Shown: piece by piece, positions 33,901-43,619 of the stretch
Numbering within the stretch: position 1 is the first letter of the stretch
Layout: the number at the start of each line of letters is the position of its first letter
NCBI GenBank assembly: GCA_947568835.1
Contig: OX387607.1
Location: 17,696,277 to 17,760,276 of the forward strand
DNA length: 64,000 nucleotides
Source: Protonemura montana
Lineage: Eukaryota; Arthropoda; Insecta; Plecoptera; Nemouridae
Reading direction: 5' to 3'
The notes under the pieces: model-generated
The model's database searches: none
What the model was told of the DNA's origin: nothing
Seen by the model: only the letters and a program-made list of their open reading frames with translations
Program-made: the position numbers and the translations under genes

Positions 33901-34454
33901 TTTATCTTGACCTAATTAAATTGCATAAGAAATATATCTGTAACTATCAGAAATGAAAGATAGTTTCGATGTTACTTTTAACGATGACGTAAGAAGTATA
34001 TACACCATTGGCAACATTGATTTTTACACCATTGGTTTTTACACAAACTGTAAATGTAACATATGTAACTAGGATTAGTAACAATTGTATTTAGTATTAG
34101 ATACATTTAGTTATTTGTTAAACAATTTACTTTGTAAACAAACAAATAAAAATCAAAAAATCAAATCTAAATGTATTGAAATTTACCGTCGGTTTGCACG
34201 TTGTGTAAAAAACTGGACGTTAAGAAACAAAAAGCCTTCTGATAAGCTGATGCCAACCAAATAACAAATAAGTCGACTGTTAGGTATTTAATTGACCTGT
34301 TAGGAACAGCTGCTGCAGTTTCTGCAACATCCTGCGATGGCCTGCAACGTGGTATTCTCTGTTCAAGACGTACTTTAGAAAAATTAATATGCGATTTTTT
34401 TTATTCTTGGTCGATACTTATTCTCGGTTTTGTTCCTTCACAATAAAAAATCAC

Positions 34455-34535
34455 AGCTCACGTTCGAGGCCAAATCGAGATGCTACAAGTGTGTTGGTCA
34501 AAGAGTTCTTTTCGTATCTTATTATTGACAAATGT
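34455..34535 (-). pseudogene. Relict Cys-loop exon in spacer 3-4
   Basis: Third copy of the relict exon core (LFDQHTC), more diverged than those at 17229 and 24565. Downstream flanking DNA (34165-34800) is homologous to 16926-17610 and 24270-24930. Confidence 0.65.
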
Positions 34536-34807
34536 ACAAAGGAAAAAACCTAAATTATAATTGCTTGTTTATTTTGTTGTTTATTTAAAAAAACAATACC
34601 TAATATTTAATCAAGTTGTTATTTTATAACTATTGTCATATATAACAAGTCTATTAACAAAATCTTATAATTTTAAAAAATTAACGAAATTTATTTTAAT
34701 TTGTCGTTAATATTGTTATCTTACTTGAACAAACATTAAAAAGTCCGCAGAATGTAGAGACTTTCATCTGTGGAGACAAAAATCCAAGCATTTCCTATAA
34801 TTAATCT

Positions 34808-35090
34808 AAGGAATTCTAAGAAAATTACTGGCTATGCAACAGCTGATAATAAACAATACCTTGCCTTCCTTAAGAAATACAAATCAGCTGTTTTTAAGAG
34901 TAAAATATCGGCTTATAACAACAAAATTAAAACCTCCAAAATTATTCCTAAAGTAGCGTGGAATGTAATTGATAGTAACAAAAACGAATCGTTAAACAAT
35001 AACATTGTACTAAAATACGACAGCAAAAATGGTAATTATGACTAAATTACATCTCCTTAAATTATTGTCAATATTTTCAATAACGAATTC
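34808..35090 (+). pseudogene. LINE fragment (linker between endonuclease and RT)
   Basis: The frame reads RKITGYATADNKQYLAFLKK then KSKISAYNNKIKTS ... VAWNVIDSNKNE, typical of the segment before the RT fingers in LINE ORF2. It is truncated at both ends. Confidence 0.6.
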
Positions 35091-35095
35091 AGTGA

Positions 35096-36720
35096 AGCAG
35101 TGTCGGACTGGCCAGGGCAGCCAGGCGGCAAATGCCGCCGGGTCCCCAACCGGCTAGATTTTTTAAATTTGATTTTCGTGCTTAAACCCACAAATTAGGG
35201 TTCAAAGCATAATTTTGGAAAAATTTCTAAGATCCCTTTTGTAGACTTACGGAATAACATTATACGCCTGTCATTCGGGCCTCGCGACACCGACACAAAC
35301 GGGGCCCCGGGTCAACCCGTTTCAATTGCCTCTCGCTCTTTCAACGCGACACCAAAGTGAATAGTATTTTATACAACGCACTTGTGTAGCACTTGGGGCA
35401 CACACAACTAAACTGCACTCTTAGCGGCCCCCATCCAGTGACGACGCTAGGAATTTTCCTTGGGGGGCCCGGGGTAAGCCCCAAAAATGCATGGGGTGGC
35501 CGCCGAATTGGTTTTTCTTTTATATGTGAAGTAAAAAAGTCGAAGTAAAGTAGTAAGTGATGTTGGACAAAATTTAGTAGTTACGATAAGCATGGTGGTT
35601 GATAATCGAATAAGAATTACATTCATTTCTAAATGATAACTTCCAAATTTGCATCGGATGGGTTATTAAATTATGAGGGTTTTCATTGAGCTAACCACAT
35701 ATTTGCAGTGGAGCTAGACTATTTCACATTAGCAACAATAATTATTGGCGTTTCTACGAGGAAATCGAGATTTTTTTTTGTCAGCTACGCGGGTCTGGCG
35801 GATTTCCTCGTGCTTTGCTATCTACAGATTGTTGCCTGAATGATGACCCCGAGCAAGCCTAAACTCAAATTTGAAGTGTGAGCTGGCTACAGAATGTGTT
35901 TTAGAAACAGAAAGTCCCAGAAAAAAAACGGCTAAAATTACAGCGAATTTGTCATTGAATTAACATTGAAACAATATCCACACTTTCGAGTGTCGCAATG
36001 CTTTGTCGGCTCTGCGTCGAGCCTAGATAGTTTGATCGCTTTGCGTTGTCATCATATTAGTAAAGTGTATGTCCTACAACACTTCGAGTTTGGGGTGTTG
36101 GAATACTATTTTCAAAATGATAAGATCCTATGAAAATACGTACGTTATCGCAGAGATCCGCTTACAAATAAATTTTTCACTAACACGTAAAAACAACATG
36201 TGCTTCTTGAATATAAAAGCAGAGAAGAGCAAACTTTTCCGGAAATGAATGATCGATTTACACTATCGCAAAAAAAAGGGGGTACGCGGGGCTAACGTGA
36301 GCTTACGCCAAAAATAACCTCTGCAGTGGACAGAAAATGTATCGTATTCCAGACAAAGAAATGCACCAGTATGTTTTTGCCCTAGCACAAGCATTTTTCT
36401 GAGAATTAGATAGACTATTTCAAAAAGGCTTTATTTTCAGTAATTCCAAAGGCAAAAAATATTGTGTTGTAATATCGTGTTAATATCGTGTATCGTGTTT
36501 CTACGATTTCGTAGAGTCCTATAGCCTTGTTGTAAATCGTCTATTGAATTTTATGAATCGTCGACGTGTGACTCTTATCGACAAATATTTTCATTTAATT
36601 TTGGCGTGTGCCGTGCTGCCTGAGTTTTTTTCGGGACGCAAAATTTGGGTTTTGCTTCGGACGCCCAAACCCTACACTCTGCGGACACGACACAATCAAA
36701 TCAAAATTAGAATCAAAATC
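35096..36720. other. Spacer 3-4 stretch without a gene; transposon-end motifs
   Basis: CAGTGTCGGACTGGCCAGGG at 35097 and CAGTGACGACGCTAGG ... GGGGGGCCCGGGG at 35437 look like ends of non-autonomous DNA transposons, but matching opposite ends were not found. No coding sequence was recognised. Confidence 0.5.
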
Positions 36721-36725
36721 AAATT

Positions 36726-37165
36726 TTGATGTCAGATAACCTCATGAAGACAACATGGGCAATAGTGAACAAAGAGTTAGCAAGGTCAACTCCTAAAAAT
36801 GAAAAGATATCGCTGAATCTGGACGGAAAAGATATTTTGGATCCTAAGCAGGTGGCAAATGCTCTTAATATGCACTTTCTAAAGACCGCTGGTGACGTAT
36901 TGGGCAATACACAGCCGGATGCAGCACGGGCTATGAACATTTTAAAAGACGGAACGAATAGGGTGGGGAAAAAAAAGTATGTATTTATTTCCAGTCACGG
37001 AAAATGAATTGTTACTTTCAATAAAAAGTATAAAGAATACGTGTTCATGTGGAAAAGATGAAGTTCCTAGTCTGGTGATTAAGTATTGTGCAAGTCTTTT
37101 AGCACCCATTTTGACATTATTAATAAATTTATCTTTTGCAAGTGGGATTTTCCCGGACAATTTAT
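36726..37165 (+). pseudogene. LINE ORF2 fragment, frameshifted
   Basis: MKTTWAIVNKELARS ... DPKQVANALNMHFLKTAGDV and, in another frame, PVTENELLLSIKSIKN ... DEVPSLVIKYCASLLAPIL are consecutive parts of the LINE segment leading into the RT domain. A frameshift falls in the run of A near 36966. Confidence 0.75.
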
Positions 37166-37367
37166 TTGTGAGATATTGTATTCTGCTAGGATAATTATTT
37201 GGTACCTTACAATAAGAAGTGCAAGTTTTATATGTGATTTTTCTTATATAGATTTTTGAAAAAAAATCGAGGTTGAAATTAGGGTTTCTTAAATAGAAAA
37301 ATGTATTTAATATGTAAAACGCTACTTCTATACCACTTTAAGGTCCTCGAGAGTTACCTGTTATATT

Positions 37368-39641
37368 TTACAACAAACATTTAATAGTCAGGACGAAGGT
37401 TGCAAGGATGCAGGACGCGAGTGACCCTCAGTTCACGATCTTTACAAGAAGATGCCATTGGTTTGGTCCTTTTTCCTCGGCAATCCTAACGTCAACTACA
37501 GATGCGTCTCCCTGTAAAGGAGCAAAGAAGTATTAGCAATTAATTGGCTGTAACGCGGTTTACCTTGACCATGACAAACCCTTCGGCTCTGACAAAAACC
37601 AAGTTTAAATAGTGTATGTCAAAACTAGTTAAAGTATTAGTTAAAGTATAAAGCAATCAAGGTAAGACAGAGTAGACATTAGTCATATACCTTGGGCCCT
37701 ACTTGTCTCATGAGAAGCATCTTTCCAGGGCGGGTTCCTAGGACTCCTTTGACAACACCAGCGACCCATGCCGGGGGGGAACTCGAGGTCGTGTCCATCT
37801 GCCGCACCAAGAACGTCGTGATGAGAGTTAACCCGGCCAGAAAGAATGAGTCCCGGTAGAATTGCACTGGAAATAAGATGCTGATGATCAATCTCATGTT
37901 TGTGTTCCATAATGCAACAAATTTAGAGGTTTTTACATACCAATCAGAGGGACGGAGTCCCCATTAGGAGGAATTCGCAAGTAGATGTGGAGGAGATACG
38001 AGCAGTGGCAAAATATATTGACACAGATTACGGCGAGTCGCTCAGCTGATCGTGACTCCAGTATAAATGTAATCCATGTGAGAACAGTCAATACTAAAAT
38101 AAATTCAAGACATACAGTGCATACAATTGAAAAGCTAAGCTGATGACAAGCATGGATATCCAAACAAGTTTTAAATACCTATGGCCGGCACAATGACGCC
38201 AGCTATACCCTCGCCGGAACGTCTCCTAAAGGTTAGAGAAATGACCACTTTCGATAAGGATTTACTGCCATCTCCGAGACTGTCAACCTGTTCGATGGTG
38301 GCGTTGAGAAGCTTCCAATTTGGGCTCGGTAAATAATAACTTCTTCCCAACTAGATGTTATGTGAAAATACATTACTGACTAAGTGATGGTAAAAGTCTA
38401 CTATTCTTCATTATATCTAAATATTATCCTCCACCTTGCGTTATTTTAAAGAAACAATTTGAGGAAATGTGTCTCTTGGTCTATACTCTACCTCCTGTCG
38501 TTGTCTGTCGGTGAAGAATACTACGGCTTGAGTTCGAGACTGAATCGAAATGTTGCAGTTGTGTTGGTCAAAGGGCCATTTTCGTATGTCGGTGTCGCAA
38601 GTGGCCATAAACTTGACCGGGATCCAACTAAAGATGTCCCCATCACTTCCCAATATTAATGGGGTTTCCTCCATGCTATGACCGGTGAACCGATTGCCGA
38701 CTCTGTTTATGCAATTCATGAAAAAACATTACATAAAAGAAGTTACCTCTCTTACTCGAGAGATGCTTGACCACGGCGTGAGATAAGCTACAAAAAAAAT
38801 ACAAGTACTCTGAGAGGATATTATTGGTCTTCAATATACTTTTTTTGCTTATTACAAGCAAAAAATTAAAATTTACTTCATAACATGAATCGGAGGGAAC
38901 AAATTCACAAGGTAGAGTCGGGTTTATTTCTCATCCTTATTCTCATTTTACGCTTCCATTCTGCATACATTTTTTTACACCTCCATTTTTTATGACAGTC
39001 TCGATTGCACCTTACATTTCTTGGAACTTGAAAGGGGGAATCCAAATATCTTCAGAGTAAATACTCAATTATTCGATGCCATCAAATTCCGTCGCGTTCC
39101 ATGCCAAAGTTGGGTCGCTCCATCCCTAAAAAAATCACACAAACACAACTAATAAAACTTCATAGTATTTTATTTGCTCTTCTTCTAATTAAAGTGTCAT
39201 GTTACTTACGACAAGCATGAAGCCGATGAGTTGCACGGCATTTAGGAAATCAGACTGTAAAACAAATCTTAAAAGACAAATCAAGACAAACAAATCAATG
39301 TAGAAAATATCATACATTTATTCAGGAAAGCAATACTTGCAAAAATTAAGTGCTCCGGCAAGATATAGAGATAAATCCTGGTTGAAGTCAAATTCTTCTT
39401 AAATGGCTGTACATTTTTGTTGTAATCGCAAAAGATTTGTTTTTTAAGCCTGTGCGTCGTTGTTTGGACGCCGTCAACGTCGGCGCAGGCTCCGTTGACT
39501 AAAAGGGAAGAAAACCTAGCTTGAAAATCTATTGTCCAGAACTAAAGGTACTCATAAATTACTCCTTAATTACTTACTTGCGCTAGGTCTGAGTACCACA
39601 TACAGTGCAGCAGCAAATATGAATGTGCTGGCAGCACCCAT
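37368..39641 (-). pseudogene. Cys-loop receptor copy 4 with two nonsense codons
   Basis: All nine exons are present with the same lengths as copies 2 and 3: 39641-39578, 39498-39341, 39254-39210, 39125-39016, 38702-38492, 38350-38179, 38093-37941, 37866-37691 and 37511-37368. Splice sites are kept. Exon 4 has GAA-TAA at 39071-39069 where copies 2 and 3 read GAA-GAA. Exon 9 has TGA at 37430-37428 where the others encode the cysteine of VKIVNCG, removing TM4. It is otherwise well preserved, so inactivation looks recent. Confidence 0.9.
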
Positions 39642-40056
39642 TTTCTTGCTACTGGGAGGCGATGGCTGAAAATTATAAGCTTACTGCTATCGGGGCTTTG
39701 GAAAAGATCACATTTCTGTAAGTTGATAGGAATAAAGCGTGCATACGCCTACAATATGACATGTAGATCTACGTTATGAGGATATCAACTTACTGCCAGA
39801 GCGCTAATGTTTAACTGTTATCGCAAAAATGACAGCTTAATGGCATCTTTGTCGACAAAAATGGAAGATAATGTTACCTGATGATGTCGAGAGCAGATCA
39901 CTCCCTTTGGAAACTGGTTTGCTCTTTATTGATCTGTATGGATGGTAAACTAAACGATTGATCTAAATTTATTGAAATTTAATGCCGTTTTGCACGTTAA
40001 GTAAATAACTAGCCGTTAACAAAAAAAAAAAAATTATTAACTGTTGCCACCTGCTC

Positions 40057-40164
40057 CTGGCCACCTGATCCTGGCAGCCTCGGCTTCGACCAACTTGAAG
40101 CGAGTCTCGTTGGAGCTCGGAGGGAAAAGTCCGCTGGTTGTCATGGACAAAGCGGACTTCATTT
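40057..40164 (+). pseudogene. Aldehyde dehydrogenase fragment
   Basis: The open frame reads [28 protein letters not shown] and then MDKADF. NLKRV(S/T)LELGGKSP is the conserved segment holding the ALDH catalytic glutamate. Only about 36 codons remain, with no neighbouring exons seen. It is probably a captured or retroposed fragment. Confidence 0.7.
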
Positions 40165-40205
40165 CAAACCAGTCATAAAATGTTTAATTTAGAAAATAAC
40201 TGTCA

Positions 40206-40634
40206 ATAGGGAAATCTCCTTAAGATTATTATTTTATTATTATCATTGTGTTCAAATACGCATTTAAAATAAAATACGACATATTTTTTCTTTTTATAAT
40301 CCGATCATAAATTTTATATTTATATTTGTTTTAAGAATGGCTAAAATATGAATTCTCGTGGCGGGATGAAAACGGGCCGTGATTAACTACACGTAGTTCT
40401 GACGTCATTTTGTTGTTTCCTTTGCGTTCGCTTCTGTTTTTTGACGTCATACTGACGTCAGATTTCACTTCATGTCATAAAAAATGGCGACCCTCGTTTT
40501 CGTACGAGATTCAAACGCAAACATTTTAAACAGAGATATTTTATTCTAAATTGGATTTAGAAGAAAATAAAAAATATCGTGTTCATTATTTTCTCACAAA
40601 AAAAATTTAATTTAATTTAAAGAGATTTCCCTAT
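40206..40634. mobile_element. MITE with AGGGAAATCTC termini and three CRE-like sites
   Basis: The ends are AATAGGGAAATCTCCTTAA and its near-perfect inverse TTTAAAGAGATTTCCCTATT. The interior holds three perfect TGACGTCA palindromes at 40400-40407, 40442-40449 and 40453-40460, followed by AAAATGGCGACC. No open frame was found. Confidence 0.65.
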
Positions 40635-41020
40635 TGCATTGCACCGCACATCTTAGCAAGCAGCATTTATTTTTGTTTCGAAAAATGTTTTATACCAATT
40701 TAACGCATAACTTGAAATTAGATTCATTCTACAATAGAATGCGACCACACAGGCGTTTTCTGGAATGATCTGGATTGCTATTTCGGGATCCTGACCAATC
40801 AGAATATTTCTCGAAGCAGTGCTACTGTTACTAGTGGATACTTAGCTCACAAAATCTAACACGCTATCCACAGGCACCCAGTCAACATATCGCATCCACA
40901 AAAGAGCCGACAAAACTCATAGGCCTTGGCCTCCACTAACACGCACTTGCTCTACATTATATTTCGAGTACCTCCCATTTTATTCCTCACTTTTTTACAA
41001 CGGAACCCCTTCATTACTTC
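40620..41020. repeat. Copy of the 20010-20400 spacer
   Basis: ATTGCATTGCACCGCACA ... CAGTCAACATATCGCATC is shared with 20025-20300. The homology resumes at 42565 (AAAGGACAAGACC), so the LINE fragment at 41020-42560 is an insertion in it. Confidence 0.75.
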
Positions 41021-42560
41021 AGGGATACAAGAAAGGCGACAAATCTCTTGCCTCCAACTACCGGCCCATTGCACTACTGACGTCTTTTTCTAAAATTATT
41101 ATAAAAGCCATTCATATCAGCCTCTTGAGACGTCTCGAATCAACAAACAAACTTTCGGAAGACCAGCTTGGGTTCAGAGCAGGTAGATCAACCACATCAG
41201 CAACCTTTTAACTTCTTGTCAAAGTCATCTCAGCTCTTGAAAACAACATACAAGCCGGCGCGGTTTTCTGAGACTTGTCAAAAGCTTTTGACGTCCTTGA
41301 CCACGAGCTTTTGTTAGGCAAGTTGGCAAGCTATGGCATAACGGATACCGGAGCCGAGTGGTTCCAAACCTACCTCACCGGTCGCTCTCAACGAGTGAAG
41401 ATAGGGGCTTCTGGATTTTCTTCATGGAAAGTAATCAAACAAAGCGTGCCTCAGGGCTCAATATTAGGGCCACTGCTATTCTCAGTTATGGTCAAAGACA
41501 TGGCGATATCCATTGACGCAGCCACCAATAGGATCAACTCTAAAATTATCCAGTTTGCGGATGACTCCACCGCTATCGCATAGCCTCTATCTCTAGCTGA
41601 CGATCTCAATGCAACCACATTGAATCTAACAGACTAGTTCAGGTATAACTGTGCTTACCCTAAATCAGGCCAAGACTCAGTTCGTCGTTTTCGCCCCCAG
41701 GGGCGAGCGTAACTTACCTTGCGCGAGTATAACTGCAACAAATTTGACAAAGTTTCTAGGACTCATGATCGACAATCAACTGAAATGGACCCCTCAAATT
41801 ACAGAGCTAGTGAGCAGAGTGTCTCGAGCCGGCTATGCCATACGGACATTAGCCAGGAAATGTTACGCTGCTACAGTGCGCACAGCCTACTTCACCCTGG
41901 TACATTCTATTCTCCTGTACGGCATAGTCTTCGGGGGAACCACTCCGTACTGTCAAAGAGTCTATGTGGCACAGAAGAAAATTGTTCGAATAATGAGAAA
42001 CCTACAGCCCAGAGAGTCCTGCAAGGCATCTTTCGCTCGCCTCAAGATTCTCCCGCTACCTTGTATTTACTTAGAACAGGTGGCTTTGTTCACTAGAGAC
42101 TGTTCATCTGTTCCCGACCAGCAATCACAGCCACAACACCAGGACGGCAACTGCACTATCCACTAACAGCTGCTGACTCAAACTTACCTCGAGGAGTAAT
42201 CTCAACGAGGGTCGAAAAATGTTCAATAAACTGCCTGTTTTTGTTAAAGCTGGGACACAACGTAACGTCTTTAAAGACAATCTCAATTAATTTCTTCTCG
42301 ATAAATTGTTTTATAATGTTGACGATTATCTATGTAATTGATTATTAACTAGCAGTACCCGCCGCCTGCTGCCGCTTAAGATTTTGAGGGAGTGGGCATT
42401 TTGGTTTAAATGTAAAGCCTCTAATGGGACCACAACCAAAAGTACCATACAATACCATACAATACAATACATATACAATATGTATTACAATATATAATAC
42501 AATAAGGTTAATATTATATAAATCTATTGTGCTTACCAATTAAATTAAATAAATAAAAAA
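41020..42560 (+). pseudogene. Decayed LINE reverse transcriptase (third LINE family)
   Basis: The frame gives NYRPIALLTSFSKII, QLGFRAGRSTTSAT, LSKAFDVLDHELLL, SVPQGSILGPLLFSV and the catalytic QFADDSTAIA. After stops and a frameshift come LTLNQAKTQFVVFAP and FLGLMIDNQLKWTPQI. Several in-frame stops (for example at 41208, 41270 and 41581) show it is dead. It is 5'-truncated within the RT domain. Confidence 0.85.
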
Positions 42561-42635
42561 TAAAAATAAAGGACAAGACCAGCTAGCTAACTGCCATACT
42601 TTTACATTATTGCCCATCATGGAAAAAAAAGCTAA

Positions 42636-43070
42636 CATTTACAAAAATTTGGTTTTCATTTCTTTGCGTTAATGTTAGTATTTTTGTGTCCAGGGGTCGG
42701 CCATAAATTAAAACTATCACAAGTCGATAGGCTGTCAAGTACAGTATCTTCTGTGAACATTTCAAGGAGGTTTTGTTAAACTAAATGAAAACCAAATTTT
42801 TGTAAATGTTATTTTTTTTTTGTCCAGAGCTGGGCCAAAATTAAAGACGACCACAATTTTATAGCTTGTCACGTATTCTATTATCTGTGAAAATTTTAAG
42901 GATATAGCCCCCCCCCCCCCCCCCCCTCCCTTTAATTATGAGAAAATAAATAAAACCCAAATTTTTGCAAATGTTAGCCTTTTTTGTCCTGGGGTGGACC
43001 AAAAATTAGGACTATCACAATTCGATAGCTGGTCACTTTCTTTATCTTCTGTGTAAAAAGCAACGATGGT
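42636..43070. repeat. Three-copy tandem repeat, 150-170 bp
   Basis: Blocks starting near 42640, 42787 and 42955 share CAAATTTTTGTAAATGTTA ... GTCCAGGG ... ACTATCACAATTCGATAG ... ATCTTCTGTG. A poly-C run of about 19 nt interrupts the second unit at 42908. Confidence 0.75.
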
Positions 43071-43149
43071 CCTATTTGCGTTTATGCGGTATTAAGGGTG
43101 CAATATGTTTGTGTTGTTCCTTTCGTATACACTATTTTTACTGCGTTTT

Positions 43150-43340
43150 GATTACGCTTTACACTATACCATGTTTGAGTGATTTTGAAATTTCTATTTG
43201 CGCGGCGATATGGATGCACTTGTTTGTAATAAAATAATTGTCTAATAAAAGTGCAAGCGCAATATCTTAGTTGCTGGCGTGCATAGTTTTAAGCCAACTA
43301 TGTCTATTGTTATCAAGCGATTAAATAAATACAAAATACT
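43150..43340 (-). repeat. tRNA-Leu downstream flank shared with 9090-9257
   Basis: Nearly identical 180-bp block next to the complete tRNA-Leu here and the truncated copy at 9258. A diverged part recurs at 50325-50416. Confidence 0.85.
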
Positions 43341-43455
43341 TGTCAGCAGTGGGATTCGAACCCACGCCCTCGTAGAGAATCAGAATGCCCATAAGCCTAC
43401 TCACTATACAAGGTATTCTTGAGTCTGACGCCTTAGACCGCTCGGCCATGCTGAC
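43341..43455 (-). tRNA. tRNA-Leu (anticodon CAA) with intron
   Basis: Read on the minus strand it folds fully. The acceptor GTCAGCA pairs with TGCTGAC, with A as discriminator. The D arm contains GGCCGAGCGGTCTAAGGC. The anticodon stem TCAGA/TCTGA closes a loop with CAA. An intron of about 30 nt follows position 37. A long variable arm (CTC-TAC-GAG) and a T arm GTGGG-TTCGAAT-CCCAC complete it. A TTTT Pol III terminator lies about 8 nt downstream. Intron placement is that of eukaryotic tRNA-Leu(CAA). It is probably functional, although truncated copies exist at 9258 and 50417. Confidence 0.92.
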
Positions 43456-43465
43456 ATCCATAATA

Positions 43466-43540
43466 TGATCACCGACGGTTTGCAAAGAACGGTATTAATG
43501 AGATCATCGAAGTTAAGGCTCTGTATCACTGGCAAGGCTA
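43466..43540 (+). repeat. Degenerate 5S-like head beside the tRNA-Leu
   Basis: CACCGACGGTTTGC ... ATGAGATCATCGAAGTTAAGG resembles the 5S SINE head at 9999, but the box C part is lost. Confidence 0.5.
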
Positions 43541-43619
43541 TTGCTTTTCGAGATTTTGACTGAAGGGGGTGTGAGATTTAAGCTCAAAGGGACTCGACTT
43601 TTTGCTTGTCACGTGACTG

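Larger units (their letters stand above)
29998..34160 (+). mobile_element. Nearly complete CR1/L2-like LINE (LINE A), 5'-truncated
   Basis: Comparison with the empty upstream regions of receptor copies 1, 2 and 4 shows the insertion between CAACGATTGATC and CTAAATGTATTG. It contains most of ORF1 (to 30856), ORF2 (30919-33900, one internal stop) and a 3' UTR ending in AATCAAA-type repeats. Only the extreme 5' end is missing. Long target duplications are not visible. Confidence 0.85.

Noticed and set aside
42345..42539. 64-residue minus-strand hydrophobic frame
   Set aside because: It is formed by an (ATACAAT)n-type low-complexity LINE tail.
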